Origin: Larus michahellis
Lineage: Eukaryota > Chordata > Aves > Charadriiformes > Laridae
Length of the DNA stretch: 64,000 nt
Assembly: GCF_964199755.1 (NCBI RefSeq)
Contig: NC_133926.1
Coordinates: forward strand, 372,001-436,000
Direction of reading: 5' to 3'
Each line of letters begins with the position of its first letter. The stretch's first letter is position 1. This document shows, piece after piece, positions 63,375 to 64,000 of the stretch. The notes beneath the pieces are model-generated. The model ran no database searches and was not told the origin of the DNA. It saw only the letters and a list, made by a program, of their open reading frames with translations. Both the position numbers and the translations under genes were made by a program.

Positions 63375-64000
63375 ATGTCGGACCCGCTGCTGCTGCTGCG
63401 CCGGGTGCGGGAGCGGGATCGGGATCGGGATCCGGAGTGGGATCGGGATCGGGATCAGGATCCCTCGGAGGAGGATGGGCTGCCCCCCCCCGCCTCCTCC
63501 TCCTCCTCCTCCTCCTCCTCGTCCTCCTCCCTCTCCCTCCCCGCCGGGGGCTCCCTGCCGTCCCCCCCCCGCCGCAAACGCGCCCACCACCGGCGCCGCC
63601 GCTTCTACCCCCAGCACCGCGTCTACCGCGCCCGCTGCTCCTTCCTGGACCTGAGCGAGGAGCAGGTGCTGCGCCGCTACCGCCTGGACAAGGCCGCCAT
63701 CGCCGGGCTGTGCCGGGAGCTGGGAGCCGACCTGGAGAGCCTGACGGGCCGCAGCCACGCTCTCCCGGTGGCCGTCAAAGTCACCTCCGCCCTCACCTTT
63801 TTGGCTTCCGGCTCTTTCCAAACGGCCACCCGCCACACCACCGGCATCAGCCAGTCGGCCATGTCCAACTGCTTGGCGCAATTCCTGGAGGCTTTACAGC
63901 GCCGGGCGGGACGTTACATCGCCTTCCCGCCTCCCGGCGCCCCCAGTATGGCCCCCGCCGGGGGGGCTTTCCCCGGGGTGTTGGGCTTGGTGGGGGGGAT
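63375..64000 (+). CDS. HARBI1-like putative nuclease, 5' part
   Basis: Open from ATG at 63375 to the window end (208 codons so far). The exon starts at a CCCCCAG acceptor. After an N-terminal RDRDRDP repeat, polyserine and a basic stretch (RRKRAHHRRRRFYP) comes a HARBI1-type N-terminal domain: LRRYRLDKAAIAGLCRELG, then TSALTFLASGSFQTATR, GISQSAMSNCLAQFLEAL and FPGVLGLVGGI. The recalled human HARBI1 has GFYTSGSFQTRMGDAIGISQ and GVIGVVDCIH at matching places. HARBI1 is a host gene domesticated from a Harbinger DNA transposon. The catalytic DDE residues lie beyond the window, so activity cannot be judged. There is no terminal inverted repeat in view, and an intron precedes the start, which favours a host gene over a transposon copy. 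Orthology to HARBI1 itself versus a paralogue is unresolved. Confidence 0.8.
   Translation, partial: MSDPLLLLRRVRERDRDRDPEWDRDRDQDPSEEDGLPPPASSSSSSSSSSSSLSLPAGGSLPSPPRRKRAHHRRRRFYPQHRVYRARCSFLDLSEEQVLRRYRLDKAAIAGLCRELGADLESLTGRSHALPVAVKVTSALTFLASGSFQTATRHTTGISQSAMSNCLAQFLEALQRRAGRYIAFPPPGAPSMAPAGGAFPGVLGLVGG

Overview
This window is vertebrate nuclear DNA, almost certainly avian and probably from a GC-rich microchromosome. Three things support this. The genes have many small exons with GT-AG introns. The GC content is extreme, and nearly every intron longer than about 300 bp is built from its own G- or C-run minisatellite. A recognisable 3' fragment of a CR1 LINE lies near 425-655. The gene content matches a compacted version of human 11q12.3-q13, recalled from memory and not from a search.

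Layout, left to right. 1-980: a pyrimidine tract and a CR1 fragment. 1007-4956 (-): TUT1. 5436-13367 (-): MTA2. 13992-25901 (-): EML3. About 28259-32171 (+): a compact ELM2-SANT-zinc finger gene with no assigned symbol, in the slot where mammals carry ROM1. 32392-35490 (-): B3GAT3. 37084-47222 (-): GANAB. 48924-50120 (+): ZBTB3, head-to-head with GANAB. 51103-52113 (-): the last three exons of RCE1. 52582-52781: a 200-base N gap. 53627-53731 (-): first exon of EHBP1L1, with the rest absent. 55290-57490 (-): ZNRD2. 59057-61407 (+): RBM4. From 63375 (+): start of a HARBI1-like gene that runs off the window.

The exon models I built for TUT1 (870 aa), EML3 (888), GANAB (969), B3GAT3 (318), ZBTB3 (398) and the ELM2-SANT gene (455) each stay in one frame from start to stop. 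MTA2, RBM4, EHBP1L1 and perhaps ZNRD2 show isolated one-base frame breaks in conserved coding sequence, several of them in homopolymers, which look like assembly errors rather than pseudogenes. The RCE1/EHBP1L1 interval looks collapsed across the N gap.

Functionally, GANAB (ER glycoprotein trimming) and B3GAT3 (proteoglycan linker synthesis) are secretory-pathway enzymes. MTA2 and the ELM2-SANT gene are both predicted HDAC1/2 scaffolds. TUT1 and RBM4 act on RNA. The most unusual material is non-coding: an ETS-motif array at the MTA2 promoter, an inverted repeat carrying an IRF-type element between EML3 and the ELM2-SANT gene, a dispersed A-tract/T-tract satellite at three places, tandem copies of an exon end with its splice donor in B3GAT3, and promoter arrays of CCAAT and GC/CACCC boxes.
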